From Ruegeria sp. R14_0 (GTDB taxonomy: Bacteria; Pseudomonadota; Alphaproteobacteria; Rhodobacterales; Rhodobacteraceae), in assembly GCF_017743975.1 (NCBI RefSeq), contig NZ_JAGHRC010000005.1, forward strand, positions 1 to 64,000: a stretch of DNA of 64,000 nt, in the 5' to 3' direction. Below, in pieces: positions 51,905 to 63,989 of the stretch (position 1 is its first letter; each line of letters begins with the position of its first letter). The notes beneath the pieces are model-generated. The model worked only from the letters and a program-made list of their open reading frames with translations, did no database searches and was not told the origin of the DNA. The position numbers and the translations under genes are program-made.

Positions 51905-52621
51905 ATGGACGATTCGAGCCCCTTCGCCTCACCCGCGCAGCCAACGGCCACACGGCCCCTGCTGGGACAGACCATTCTGGTTGTGGAAGACAGCCGTTAT
52001 GCTTGCGACGCCATCAGGCTGATGTGCCTGCATAGTGGCGCACGCATCAGGCGGGCAGATTGCCTGCAGTCCGCGCGCCGACACCTGCAGATTTACCGCC
52101 CCTCGGTCATCCTGATCGACATGGGTTTGCCTGATGGGGATGGGTCGGATCTGATTGCCGAATTGTCCGAAGCAACGCCACGCATCGGCGCTGTTCTGGG
52201 TATGTCCGGCGATGATTACACCGAGCGCGCCGCGATGCGGGCGGGCGCGGATGGGTTTTTGGCAAAACCTCTTAAGTCTCTGGCCTACTTTCAGACTTCG
52301 ATCCTGAAGCGCCTGCCCGAAGACCGCAGACCTAACAGCCTGCACGCTGTGCGGGATGAGGTTATTCGCCCCGATCCGATGGCTTATCAAGACGACATGG
52401 CACATATCGCAGACGTTCTGGCCGGACCGAATGATCAACGCACACTGGATTACGCAGCCCAATTTCTGCGCGGGGTTGCGCGGGATGCCGAAGATACGGT
52501 TCTGGCAGACGCAGCACAACGGCTGGCCGAGTCACGCGCTGGCGGCACCCCCACCACAGCGGTCGCTGCCCAGGTCGCGGGTTTGGTGCAAACCCGCCTT
52601 CAACAGCGCGAGGCGATCTAA
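51905..52621 (+). CDS. Response regulator receiver protein
   Basis: 238 residues from ATG 51905 (ATG 51875 rejected). The receiver domain (about 22-145): QTILVVEDSRYACDAIR (acidic pair), SVILIDMGLPDGDGSDLI with the phosphoacceptor Asp, LGMSGDDY (Thr/Ser switch) and AGADGFLAKPLK (Lys switch). The C-terminal 90 residues are helical (DYAAQFLRGVARDAEDTVLA) with no DNA-binding or enzymatic motif, so it is an output by protein contact. A CtrA-like box upstream suggests cell-cycle or motility control. Confidence 0.88.
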   Translation: MDDSSPFASPAQPTATRPLLGQTILVVEDSRYACDAIRLMCLHSGARIRRADCLQSARRHLQIYRPSVILIDMGLPDGDGSDLIAELSEATPRIGAVLGMSGDDYTERAAMRAGADGFLAKPLKSLAYFQTSILKRLPEDRRPNSLHAVRDEVIRPDPMAYQDDMAHIADVLAGPNDQRTLDYAAQFLRGVARDAEDTVLADAAQRLAESRAGGTPTTAVAAQVAGLVQTRLQQREAI

Positions 52622-52622
52622 A

Positions 52623-52742
52623 ATGGTGACAGCCTATTTCATAACCGCGACGATCCTGTGCATCTGGGCATACTCACACACCCGCACAACAGCGCGCAAT
52701 ATTCGTACCAGCCGAAAGTCACTCCGGGACCCGCTGATCTGA
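52623..52742 (+). CDS. Possible 39-residue single-helix membrane protein
   Basis: ATG 52623 directly after the response regulator stop; translation gives an N-terminal hydrophobic helix (VTAYFITATILCIWAY) and a basic tail (RNIRTSRKSLRD), the topology of a small membrane protein. A ribosome-binding site is not clear, but coupling to the upstream gene by proximity is possible. Could equally be a chance ORF. Confidence 0.4.
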   Translation: MVTAYFITATILCIWAYSHTRTTARNIRTSRKSLRDPLI

Positions 52743-52825
52743 AGCCTCGGCGCAACACGACTGCAGATTTGCAAGCAAGTCGGTTGCGGTGGCTCGTTGC
52801 CCTCTCGCATCAGCGCAAACCACAA

Positions 52826-52857
52826 AAAAACCCGCTGCAGTGATGCAGCGGGTTTTT
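52826..52857. terminator. Bidirectional intrinsic terminator
   Basis: A 14-bp perfect stem, AAAAACCCGCTGCA (52826-52839) and TGCAGCGGGTTTTT (52844-52857), loop of four bases, between the response regulator region and aspS. Confidence 0.94.
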
Positions 52858-52864
52858 GTCAGTC

Positions 52865-54640
52865 TTACTCCTGAGGAATGATCCGAAGACCCAGTTCCAT
52901 CAACTGATCCGAGGTCGGATCCGAAGGCGCATCCATCATCAGGTCTTCTGCGCGCTGGTTCATCGGGAACATCATAACCTCGCGGATGTTGGCCTCGTCA
53001 GCCAGCAACATGACGATACGGTCGATCCCGGCGGCACAACCACCGTGCGGCGGGGCTCCATAATGGAAGGCGTTGAACAGGGCACCAAAGCGGGATTTGA
53101 CTTCATCCTCACCGTAGCCAGCAAGTTCAAACGCTTTCAGCATGATCTCGGGCTTGTGGTTCCGGATCGCACCCGACACCAGCTCATACCCGTTACAGGC
53201 CAGATCATACTGATAACCACGCACATCCAGCGGGTCGCCATTCAAAGCGTCCATCCCGCCCTGCGGCATCGAGAACGGGTTGTGTTCAAAGTCGATCGCG
53301 CCGGTTTCTTCGTCCTGCTCATAGATCGGGAAATCCACGATCCAGGCAAAAGCGAAGCGGTCTTTTTCGGTCAGGCCAAGTTCCTCACCAATCACGTCGC
53401 GCGCCTTGCCCGCGACCTTTTCAAAGGCTTTCGGCTTGCCTCCAAGGAAGAAAGCGGCATCACCAACGCCCAGACCCAGTTGCTGACGGATCGCCTCGGT
53501 GCGCTCAGGTCCGATGTTCTTGGCCAGCGGACCTGCGGCCTCCATCCCCTCGCCCTGATCGCGCCAGAAGATGTAACCCATGCCGGGCAGACCCTCTTTC
53601 TGGGCAAAAGCATTCATGCGGTCACAGAACTTGCGGCTACCACCGGTCGGTGCCGGGATGGCGCGGATTTCGGTGCCGTCCTGCTCCAGCAGCTTTGCGA
53701 AAATCGCAAAGCCAGACCCGCGGAAGTGGTCGGAGACCACTTGCATTCTAATAGGATTCCGAAGGTCGGGCTTGTCGGAACCGTACCAAAGCGCTGCATC
53801 CTTGTACGAAATCTGCGGCCACTCCTGATCGACCTTACGGCCACCGCCGAACTCCTCGAACACACCGGTGAGAACAGGCTGGATCGTGTCGAACACGTCC
53901 TGCTGCTCGACAAACGACATCTCAATGTCAAGCTGATAGAAATCTGTCGGAGACCGGTCGGCGCGCGGGTCCTCGTCGCGGAAGCACGGCGCGATCTGGA
54001 AGTATTTGTCAAAGCCCGACACCATAATAAGCTGTTTGAACTGCTGCGGAGCCTGCGGCAGAGCGTAAAACTTGCCCGGATGCAGACGCGAGGGCACAAG
54101 AAAGTCACGCGCGCCTTCGGGCGACGAGGCCGTGATGATCGGGGTCTGATACTCACGGAAGCCCTGATCCCACATGCGACGACGCATCGAGGCGACAACG
54201 TCCGAGCGCAAGGTCATGTTCTGCTGCATCGCCTCGCGACGCAGATCCAGATAACGATAGCGCAGACGGGTTTCCTCGGGGTATTCCTGATCGCCAAAGA
54301 CCATCAGCGGCAGTTCGTCAGCCGCACCCAGAACTTCCAGTTCGCGCACGTAAACTTCGATCTCGCCGGTCGGCAATTTCGGGTTCACCAGCTCAGGATC
54401 GCGTGCCTTAACTGTGCCGTCGATGCGGATGCACCACTCGGACCGGACTTTTTCAAGCTCGGCAAAAGCCGCGCTGTCGCCGTCGCAAAGAACCTGCGTG
54501 ACGCCGAAATGGTCCCGAAGGTCGATGAACAGGACGCCACCGTGATCTCGGACACGATGCACCCAACCGGACAGGCGGACGGTTTCACCGACATTGGCGG
54601 CGGTCAGAGCGGCGCAGGTGTGGCTGCGATAGGCGTGCAT
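52865..54640 (-). CDS. aspS: Aspartyl-tRNA synthetase
   Basis: 591 residues, the usual bacterial length. N-terminal OB-fold anticodon-binding domain ([20 protein letters not shown]), class II motif 2 region [21 protein letters not shown], the bacterial GAD insertion (about 290-420), motif 3 [21 protein letters not shown] segment ([19 protein letters not shown]) near 535. It charges tRNA-Asp; whether it is non-discriminating (also tRNA-Asn) depends on the presence of GatCAB, not seen here. A bidirectional terminator follows. Confidence 0.97.
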   Translation of the reverse strand: MHAYRSHTCAALTAANVGETVRLSGWVHRVRDHGGVLFIDLRDHFGVTQVLCDGDSAAFAELEKVRSEWCIRIDGTVKARDPELVNPKLPTGEIEVYVRELEVLGAADELPLMVFGDQEYPEETRLRYRYLDLRREAMQQNMTLRSDVVASMRRRMWDQGFREYQTPIITASSPEGARDFLVPSRLHPGKFYALPQAPQQFKQLIMVSGFDKYFQIAPCFRDEDPRADRSPTDFYQLDIEMSFVEQQDVFDTIQPVLTGVFEEFGGGRKVDQEWPQISYKDAALWYGSDKPDLRNPIRMQVVSDHFRGSGFAIFAKLLEQDGTEIRAIPAPTGGSRKFCDRMNAFAQKEGLPGMGYIFWRDQGEGMEAAGPLAKNIGPERTEAIRQQLGLGVGDAAFFLGGKPKAFEKVAGKARDVIGEELGLTEKDRFAFAWIVDFPIYEQDEETGAIDFEHNPFSMPQGGMDALNGDPLDVRGYQYDLACNGYELVSGAIRNHKPEIMLKAFELAGYGEDEVKSRFGALFNAFHYGAPPHGGCAAGIDRIVMLLADEANIREVMMFPMNQRAEDLMMDAPSDPTSDQLMELGLRIIPQE

Positions 54641-54719
54641 GGATCATATCCCTTCGGGCGCAGAATTCGTCGCGCCGATACACCCTGTCAGGCTTGGAAA
54701 GTCAAGGCAGGTCGCGCCG

Positions 54720-55391
54720 TCAAAACGGCCTTTGGACGTTGCCGGAATAGAAATAGATACCCAAACCGGCGGCAAAGATGATGTTCCCGGCGATTGCGTG
54801 CAGCAGCACCGCGTAGAAAAACGATCCCCGCTTGCGATAGGCCCAGGTGAACAGCAGCCCTCCGCCAAAGGTCATGGCGGCGACGATCCAGCTCCAATAC
54901 ATCAGGTGTGCAAGCGAAAACAACGAGGCGTTCAGCAGGTAAGCCGCAGGTCCCTTCGGCAGGATCGCTTGATAACGGCGGAAAAACAGCGACCGGAACA
55001 GCAGTTCTTGTGGCAGAGCGGACAGCAACGGGTAGCCCAGCCAGATCACGGCCAGAAACTCGGGCCGGTAGAGGAGCATGCGAAATGCAACATCCGGCCG
55101 AGTCGTCATGACAACCGTCGTGCAAAAGGCCGTCATGGCAAGGGTAAAGGCGGCAAGTTCGGCCCAGGTCCAGTTGCGACAGTTGTACCGAAGCTCGGCC
55201 CAGGCAAAACCGGGCGTAATATGCAGCAGGATGATGCCGATCGCCGTGAAGGTGAACAACGATGGGAACATCCAGTTCGGTGGGAAAAAAACCGCGATCA
55301 GGACCGGAACGGCAATGAAGAAAAGGCCAAATTCCAAACGCAATCGCATGTGATACGTCGCGTCGTCCACCCAATCGCTTTGTCTACTCAC
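54720..55391 (-). CDS. CPBP family intramembrane metalloprotease-like protein
   Basis: 223 residues from GTG 55391, overlapping the pabC stop by one base. Six to eight membrane helices. CPBP motifs: SALPQELLFRSLFFRRY (motif 1; the canonical E-E-x3-R reads Q-E-x3-R here), SLFSLAHLMYWSW (motif 2, His) and VLLHAIAGN (His). The family includes Rce1-type prenyl proteases and bacteriocin-immunity proteins; the Gln substitution leaves protease activity uncertain, though this PQE form recurs in related proteins. Confidence 0.85.
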   Translation of the reverse strand: MSRQSDWVDDATYHMRLRLEFGLFFIAVPVLIAVFFPPNWMFPSLFTFTAIGIILLHITPGFAWAELRYNCRNWTWAELAAFTLAMTAFCTTVVMTTRPDVAFRMLLYRPEFLAVIWLGYPLLSALPQELLFRSLFFRRYQAILPKGPAAYLLNASLFSLAHLMYWSWIVAAMTFGGGLLFTWAYRKRGSFFYAVLLHAIAGNIIFAAGLGIYFYSGNVQRPF

Positions 55392-56035
55392 TATCCAACC
55401 AACTCCGCCCGGATCAGGCCACGCAAGGAATTCCCTACGAAGAGCTTTTCCGCGTTTTCCAAATCGGTCAAGGACAAGACGCCTTCGGTAACCTGTTTAT
55501 TATCAATCAGTTCTTCGCGCAGGATACCTGGCAGCACGCCGCTGGACAACCGAGGGGTCAGCCGCTGACCATCCGACAGGTGCGCGAACAAGTTGGTTAT
55601 TGTCCCTTCGCACAGCTCGTCGCGCTCGTTCAGAAACAGCAGCTCGTCTATACCGTCAGGCAGCGACGCGCGGGCGGCATCATAAACCGACCGCTGCGTT
55701 GTCTTGTGCCGCAACCAGACATCCGACGAGGCAAGCCGTGTATCTGCGACGGCAATACGCCAAACTGGTGGGTTTTCGGTGAGCACACCGGTTGTCACGT
55801 CGAAGCTCTCGTCAAGGGCCAGAGTGAGACGGCACCGCAACGGCGCATGGCCTGCGATTGCGTTCAACGCTTCGATGGCCGCATCCCTGCTGAACGAAAT
55901 CCCCAATGCAGCCGCCGTGCGCTGCATGCGCGCCAGATGCCGGTCGCGACGCACAAAACCCGTTCCGGGTCGAAATCCAAGCGTCTCGATTATGCGGAAG
56001 TCAGGGTCAGCTGGTGGGCAAAGCGGGCTTTCCAT
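55391..56035 (-). CDS. pabC: Aminotransferase class IV (aminodeoxychorismate lyase-like, PabC)
   Basis: 214 residues from ATG 56035; an earlier in-frame start (56074) lies deeper inside pabB. Class IV PLP-enzyme motifs: GTGFVRRDRHLARM, WLRHKTTQRSVYDAA with the PLP Lys, ELLFLNERDELCEGTITNLF and SSGVLPGILREELI. It releases pyruvate from aminodeoxychorismate to give 4-aminobenzoate for folate. It overlaps pabB by 46 bases, so the two products are made together. Confidence 0.88.
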   Translation of the reverse strand: MESPLCPPADPDFRIIETLGFRPGTGFVRRDRHLARMQRTAAALGISFSRDAAIEALNAIAGHAPLRCRLTLALDESFDVTTGVLTENPPVWRIAVADTRLASSDVWLRHKTTQRSVYDAARASLPDGIDELLFLNERDELCEGTITNLFAHLSDGQRLTPRLSSGVLPGILREELIDNKQVTEGVLSLTDLENAEKLFVGNSLRGLIRAELVG

Positions 56036-57123
56036 AGCGCTTCCTCGTATTCCGATGGGGCCGTGCTGTCCCAAACCACGCCGCCGCCCACGTTCAGGGT
56101 GGCTGCGCCATCCTCGACCATCAGCGTCCGGATGGCGACGTTAAACTCGGACCGTCCATCCGGCGCCGCCCAGCCTATGGCGCCGCAATAGATGTCACGG
56201 GGCCAGGGTTCGAGGTCGGACAGAATCTCCATCGCGCGAATCTTGGGCGCGCCGGTGATCGAGCCGCAGGGAAAGAGCGCTGTCAGGATATCCGAAAGCT
56301 CTGCACCCATGTGCAGTTGCGCCTGAACCAATGAGGTCATCTGATGCACCGTCGCGTAGGTTTCGACTTTGAACAGCTCGGGCACCTTGACCGATCCGGG
56401 CATCGCCACGCGGCTGATGTCGTTGCGCAGCAGGTCGACAATCATCAAGTTTTCGGCCCGGTTCTTTTCATCACGCGACAGAAATGCGCGGCGGCGGGCA
56501 TCCTCGGCCTCATCCGAACTGCGGGGCTGCGTGCCCTTCATTGGGCGCGTCTCAATCCCCCTATCTGCGTTGGTGCGAAAGAACAGCTCGGGCGAGCGGC
56601 TGAGCAGATCGGGCAACCCATCCTGCTGGATTAGCGCACCGTGTCCCACGGGCTGCCCAGCCGCCAGAGTTGAATAAAGCGCAGCGCTGTCGCCCTCGAC
56701 CGTCAAGTCAATCGGGAAGGTCAGGTTCGCCTGATAGATGTCCCCGGCCCCGATCGCGTCGTGCACCTGACTGAACGCACGGGTGTACCGTGCCTCGTCC
56801 CAGCGTGGCGCAAAGCGGGTCACGCCACCAGCCGGTGCAGAAAGCGCGTGCTGAACCGGGGTGTCAAAGACGCCAAAACACAGCAATGGCAGCCGGCGGT
56901 TACCCGGCATCCTGCCCGAGAGGCGTGGCTCTAGTGCATAGCCCAGCTCATAACTGGCATAGCCTGCCAGCCACGCACCGTCAGCGCGTGCGGCATCCAG
57001 CGCCGCCATCGCCTGGGGCACGTCCTCCGCATTGTCGGCGCGGATCACCTTGGCAGGCCGGTCAAAACTGGTTCCTGGCCCGACCGGCCCCTGATCGAAA
57101 CGAATACGCACGTGCATCCTCAT
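55990..57123 (-). CDS. pabB: Aminodeoxychorismate synthase component I
   Basis: 377 residues. Chorismate-binding motifs: GDIYQANLTF, SPELFFR, TRPMKGTQPRSSDEAED (the catalytic Lys in PIKGT-type loop), ENLMIVDLLRNDISRVA, FPCGSITGAPKIRAMEI and SEFNVAIRT. It converts chorismate with ammonia to aminodeoxychorismate. MRMHVRI at the start gives two possible ATGs (57123 and 57117). First gene of a pabB-pabC-CPBP minus-strand unit. Confidence 0.93.
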   Translation of the reverse strand: MRMHVRIRFDQGPVGPGTSFDRPAKVIRADNAEDVPQAMAALDAARADGAWLAGYASYELGYALEPRLSGRMPGNRRLPLLCFGVFDTPVQHALSAPAGGVTRFAPRWDEARYTRAFSQVHDAIGAGDIYQANLTFPIDLTVEGDSAALYSTLAAGQPVGHGALIQQDGLPDLLSRSPELFFRTNADRGIETRPMKGTQPRSSDEAEDARRRAFLSRDEKNRAENLMIVDLLRNDISRVAMPGSVKVPELFKVETYATVHQMTSLVQAQLHMGAELSDILTALFPCGSITGAPKIRAMEILSDLEPWPRDIYCGAIGWAAPDGRSEFNVAIRTLMVEDGAATLNVGGGVVWDSTAPSEYEEALWKARFAHQLTLTSA

Positions 57124-57205
57124 TTGCCGTGCAGCGCGATATAGAGGATACGGCGGCGAGGGGAAGAGGAGAAAGCGGCAATTTCGCCCCTGTTTCCGAT
57201 ACCTC

Positions 57206-57233
57206 TTGAACCTTTTCGCGCGGTCCCTATAAC
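57206..57233 (+). promoter_or_regulatory. Promoter of carB
   Basis: TTGAAC (57206-57211), 16-base spacer, TATAAC (57228-57233): good matches to both hexamers, giving a leader of about 55 bases before the carB start. Confidence 0.72.
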
Positions 57234-57245
57234 GCAGGACAATTT

Positions 57246-57264
57246 GGGCGCTTGGGGTGCGCCC
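57246..57264 (+). other. Leader hairpin in the carB 5' region
   Basis: GGGCGC (57246-57251) and GCGCCC (57259-57264), loop of seven bases, in the short carB leader. Possible attenuation or mRNA-stability element; no leader peptide seen. Confidence 0.4.
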
Positions 57265-57294
57265 TGACTCGCGGACAATCGAAGGAACAAGGCC

Positions 57295-60639
<3,345 letters not shown>

Positions 60640-60673
60640 TCGGCCTTAACCTGCTTACACAACTGAACGTTTC

Positions 60674-60706
60674 GCGCGCCCGTTGACCTTGTGTCCTCGG
60701 GCGCGC
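60674..60706 (+). terminator. GC hairpin after carB
   Basis: GCGCGCCC (60674-60681) and GGGCGCGC (60699-60706), followed by ATCCTTTCTG. Probably the carB terminator. A candidate promoter (TTGACC 60683-60688, 17-base spacer, CATCCT 60706-60711) for the small lipoprotein lies inside it. Confidence 0.55.
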
Positions 60707-60739
60707 ATCCTTTCTGTGATCGAGCAAAAGGATAAACAT

Positions 60740-60814
60740 ATGCGCAGATTTCTGGTTTTCGCCGCACTCATGACGCTTGCCGCGTGTGATGTACCATTGG
60801 TTCCGTTGATCTAA
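60740..60814 (+). CDS. 24-residue lipoprotein
   Basis: ATG 60740 preceded by AAAAGGATAA. Translation gives a signal-peptide-like start MRRFLVFAALMTLAAC with a perfect lipobox (LAAC, Cys16) and a mature part of only nine residues, DVPLVPLI after the Cys. Very small lipoproteins of this kind, with an ACxVPxxP-like end, are a recurring pattern in Rhodobacteraceae; that is my recollection and should be checked. Too short for usual gene callers. Confidence 0.6.
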   Translation: MRRFLVFAALMTLAACDVPLVPLI

Positions 60815-60868
60815 TCATCAGCATGGGTGGCACGAGTGTCGCCTTGCGCACTGCAACTTTCAGGACAG

Positions 60869-60892
60869 GCTGCGGATTGTTGTTGCCGCAGC
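60869..60892. other. Hairpin downstream of the 24-residue lipoprotein gene
   Basis: GCTGCGG (60869-60875) and CCGCAGC (60886-60892), loop of ten bases, 54 bases after the lipoprotein stop. Role unclear. Confidence 0.45.
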
Positions 60893-60910
60893 ACCGACCG
60901 AATGATGACC

Positions 60911-60935
60911 CCGGGCGACTGAAACCGCCGCCCGG
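60911..60935. terminator. Bidirectional terminator-like hairpin
   Basis: CCGGGCG (60911-60917) and CGCCCGG (60929-60935), loop of 11 bases, then TTCTTGTT. It lies between the lipoprotein gene and the convergent RND permease. Confidence 0.65.
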
Positions 60936-60941
60936 TTCTTG

Positions 60942-63900
60942 TTACGCTGCAGCCGCTTTTAACGCGCGCTTTTCGTCTCGCGCGAAAAAGATCATGTAGA
61001 ATGTCGGCGCTGCGACCATCGTCAGGATCGTTGCAAATGCCAAGCCTCCCATGATCGTCACCGCCATAGACTTAAAGAACGCATCCGTCAGCAGCGGTGC
61101 CATTCCGAGAATTGTGGTGATCGCTGCCAACATGACCGGACGCAAACGCGAGACCGATGCTTCTATGATCGACTCGCGCAGGCCCTTGCCAGTCGCACGA
61201 ACCAGATCGATTTCTTCGACCAGAACGATGCCGTTTTTGATCAGCATCCCCGACAGGCTGAGCAAGCCCAGCAAGGCCGTGAATGTGAACGGCAACCCAG
61301 TGCCTAGCAGCCCAATGACGACGCCGTTGACGGACATCGGCACCAGCAACCAGATAATGATCGGCTGACGGACAGCGTTAAAGATCAACACTGAGATCAG
61401 CACCATGATCAGCAAGCTTACCGGCAGCTGGCGGCCAAGGCTTTCATTGGCTTCGCCCGCGTTTTCAAACTCACCACCCCATTCCATGCGATATCCCGCA
61501 GGCAATTCCATATCTTCGATGGCAGCGCGCACTTCGGAATGAACCTGGGCAGCCGTGAAACCCGAAGGAATCTCGGCCCCAACAGTGATCGTCAGAACCC
61601 GATCACGGCGATGTACCAGCGTGTTGAGCGACTGGTATTCAAAGCCATCGACCATTTGCTCAATTGGAACAAACCTCTCGGACTGGTCCGAATAGACCAC
61701 CTGATCAACGATCGAGTACTCACCATCTGCCGGGCGTCGGATGATGATTGGGATCAGACGGTCGCGTTCCCGGAAAACACCGGCCCGAAAACCGTCTGTC
61801 GAGAACTGCAGCGTACCTGCAATATCTTCACGCGTCACACCCGCTGTCTGCGCCCGCTCGGTTGCGTAGATAGGCTGAACTGCCAGCTCTTTCTCACGCC
61901 AGTCGTGATGCACATGCAGGGCATTTTCGGACGCGGCGCGCATTCGCTGGATCGCCTCATCTGCAAGCTGCCGTAAGACCGCCGGATCACTGCCCGAGAA
62001 CCGAGCTTGAATCGGGTCGCCGCCGCCGGGCCCAAAGATCAGACGCTTGGTGCGAAACTCGCCTTCGGGAAACTGGGCTGAACCAAACGCCTCGAGATCA
62101 GCCTGCAACGCCGGGATGTCGTCCAGAGTTTCCGTGCGGATGATCATGTGACCATAGCTGGGGTTCGGTTTCTCCGCCGAATAGGTCAGTAGGAATCTGG
62201 TCGCCCCCTGCCCCACAAATGTGGTGACGGCAACGACATCGTCACGCTGATCCAGCCATTCTTCGAACACAGCCATGTCTTCGGCCGTACGCGCAATCGG
62301 CGTGCCTTGCGGCAGCTTGTAGTGCACGAAGAACAACGGCGTGTTGGAATCCGGGAAGAACTGCTGTTTGACCAGACCGAACCCGGCAAAACAGGCAACC
62401 GTAACGCCCACCAGACCAGCAACCACCAGCCAACGGAACCGCAGCGCCCAGCGCAGGATGGCTCCGTAGATACGGAACATGATCCCGCCATAGGCATCCA
62501 CGGCGCCTTCTTCGCCCTGCTTGAAGAAATAGTGCCCAAGCAATGGAGTCACTGTCAGGGCAAGAATCCAGCTCAGCAGCAGAGAGATTGCGATCACGGC
62601 AAACAGCGAGAACAGGAATTCACCCGTTGCGTCCGGGCTAAGCCCGATACCCGCAAAAGCCATGATCCCGATGACGGTCGCGCCCAACAGCGGGATCTGC
62701 GTTTTCGAAGCAGCCTCATCCGCTGCATCGCGCGAGTTCTTTCCGCGCAGCATAGCGATCTGCATGCCTTCGGCGACAACGATGGCGTTGTCCACCAGCA
62801 TCCCCATTGCGATGATTAGCGCGCCCAACGAAATCCGCTCCATCTCGATTGAAAAGATCGACATGAACAGCAGCGTTCCTACCACGGTCAGCAACAGCGT
62901 CGAGCCGACAACAATAGCCGCGCGCCAGCCCATGAACAGCGCCAGCACAATAACCACAATGGCGACGGACATTGCGAGGTTCACCAGGAAGTCGTTCGAG
63001 GCCTGTTCGACCACAACATGTTGTTGATAGATCGGCAGGATTTCGACGCCAAACGGGATCTGAGTATCCAACTCGGCAAACTTCGCATCCGCACGCTTGC
63101 CAACTTCGACAATGTTTTCCGTCGACAGGCCCGCAATACCCAACGTGAAAGCCTCAGTTCCGTTGAACCGGATCATCACCTCGGGGTCGGTTTGACGTCC
63201 ACGAAACACATCCGACATGTCGAACAGGTTGATGACCTGCCCTTGCGATCCGACGGACAGCCCTGCAATCGCGGACACCGTGTCTGACCCTTCAGCGGTC
63301 AGTATCGCGGTACGGTCATTGTCGGACCTAAGTGAACCAGAGGAGTTAACCGAATCCGCATTGGCAATCGCTTCATTGATCGCCTGCAAGGGTACGTTCT
63401 GGTTCACCGAAATGGCCAGATCGGGCTCGACAAAGATCGCTTCTTGCGGAAGGCCCATCACCTCGACATCCGCGACGCCGTCAACGGTCAGCAGCTCGCG
63501 CCGCAGGAAAGTCGAAAGCTCGTGCTTTTCGGCATCGGAAAAGCCCTCGGCAGTCACGGCATAGAATAGGCCGAACACGTCTCCGAACCGGTCATTGACC
63601 AACGGTTGCTGTACACCTGACGGCAGGGCTCGCGCGGTGTCGCGCACTTTGGCCCGCAGTTTGGTCCAGATTTCCGGCAGTTCTGTGCCGTCATAGGTCG
63701 ATTTGATCTCGACCTCGATCAGCGACAGGCCGGGCTGGTTCACGGATGTGATCGTGTCAACCTCACCCATCTGCTGGATGGCTGACTCCAATGGCTCCGA
63801 GACTTCCAGCGCCACCTGCTCGGCGGTTGCACCGGGATATTGGGTCGCGATGACCGCGTTTTTGATGGTGAATGCCGGGTCTTCAAGACGTCCCAGCGAG

Positions 63901-63989
63901 AGGAAACCCCAGATGCCACCAAACAGAGCAATCAGGATTATCAGCCACGTATAGATCGGGCGATCAATGGATGCGCGCGCTATGTTCAT
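60942..63989 (-). CDS. RND family efflux transporter permease
   Basis: 1015 residues. N-terminal helix ASIDRPIYTWLIILIALFGG, large periplasmic loops, and central helices. In TM4, GMLVDNAIVVAEG carries one Asp followed by Asn where AcrB has Asp407-Asp408; in TM10, LSGMLIKNGIVLVEE retains the Lys940 equivalent. These residues form the proton relay, so coupling likely works with a single Asp. It exports drugs, metabolites or lipophiles across the outer membrane with an adaptor and TolC. The adaptor gene is expected just upstream, outside the window; only 11 bases remain at the edge. Confidence 0.93.
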   Translation of the reverse strand: MNIARASIDRPIYTWLIILIALFGGIWGFLSLGRLEDPAFTIKNAVIATQYPGATAEQVALEVSEPLESAIQQMGEVDTITSVNQPGLSLIEVEIKSTYDGTELPEIWTKLRAKVRDTARALPSGVQQPLVNDRFGDVFGLFYAVTAEGFSDAEKHELSTFLRRELLTVDGVADVEVMGLPQEAIFVEPDLAISVNQNVPLQAINEAIANADSVNSSGSLRSDNDRTAILTAEGSDTVSAIAGLSVGSQGQVINLFDMSDVFRGRQTDPEVMIRFNGTEAFTLGIAGLSTENIVEVGKRADAKFAELDTQIPFGVEILPIYQQHVVVEQASNDFLVNLAMSVAIVVIVLALFMGWRAAIVVGSTLLLTVVGTLLFMSIFSIEMERISLGALIIAMGMLVDNAIVVAEGMQIAMLRGKNSRDAADEAASKTQIPLLGATVIGIMAFAGIGLSPDATGEFLFSLFAVIAISLLLSWILALTVTPLLGHYFFKQGEEGAVDAYGGIMFRIYGAILRWALRFRWLVVAGLVGVTVACFAGFGLVKQQFFPDSNTPLFFVHYKLPQGTPIARTAEDMAVFEEWLDQRDDVVAVTTFVGQGATRFLLTYSAEKPNPSYGHMIIRTETLDDIPALQADLEAFGSAQFPEGEFRTKRLIFGPGGGDPIQARFSGSDPAVLRQLADEAIQRMRAASENALHVHHDWREKELAVQPIYATERAQTAGVTREDIAGTLQFSTDGFRAGVFRERDRLIPIIIRRPADGEYSIVDQVVYSDQSERFVPIEQMVDGFEYQSLNTLVHRRDRVLTITVGAEIPSGFTAAQVHSEVRAAIEDMELPAGYRMEWGGEFENAGEANESLGRQLPVSLLIMVLISVLIFNAVRQPIIIWLLVPMSVNGVVIGLLGTGLPFTFTALLGLLSLSGMLIKNGIVLVEEIDLVRATGKGLRESIIEASVSRLRPVMLAAITTILGMAPLLTDAFFKSMAVTIMGGLAFATILTMVAAPTFYMIFFARDEKRALKAAAA

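Noticed and set aside
52856..54781. 641-codon open frame antisense to aspS
   Set aside because: Shadow of aspS, which matches the whole family including all class II motifs.
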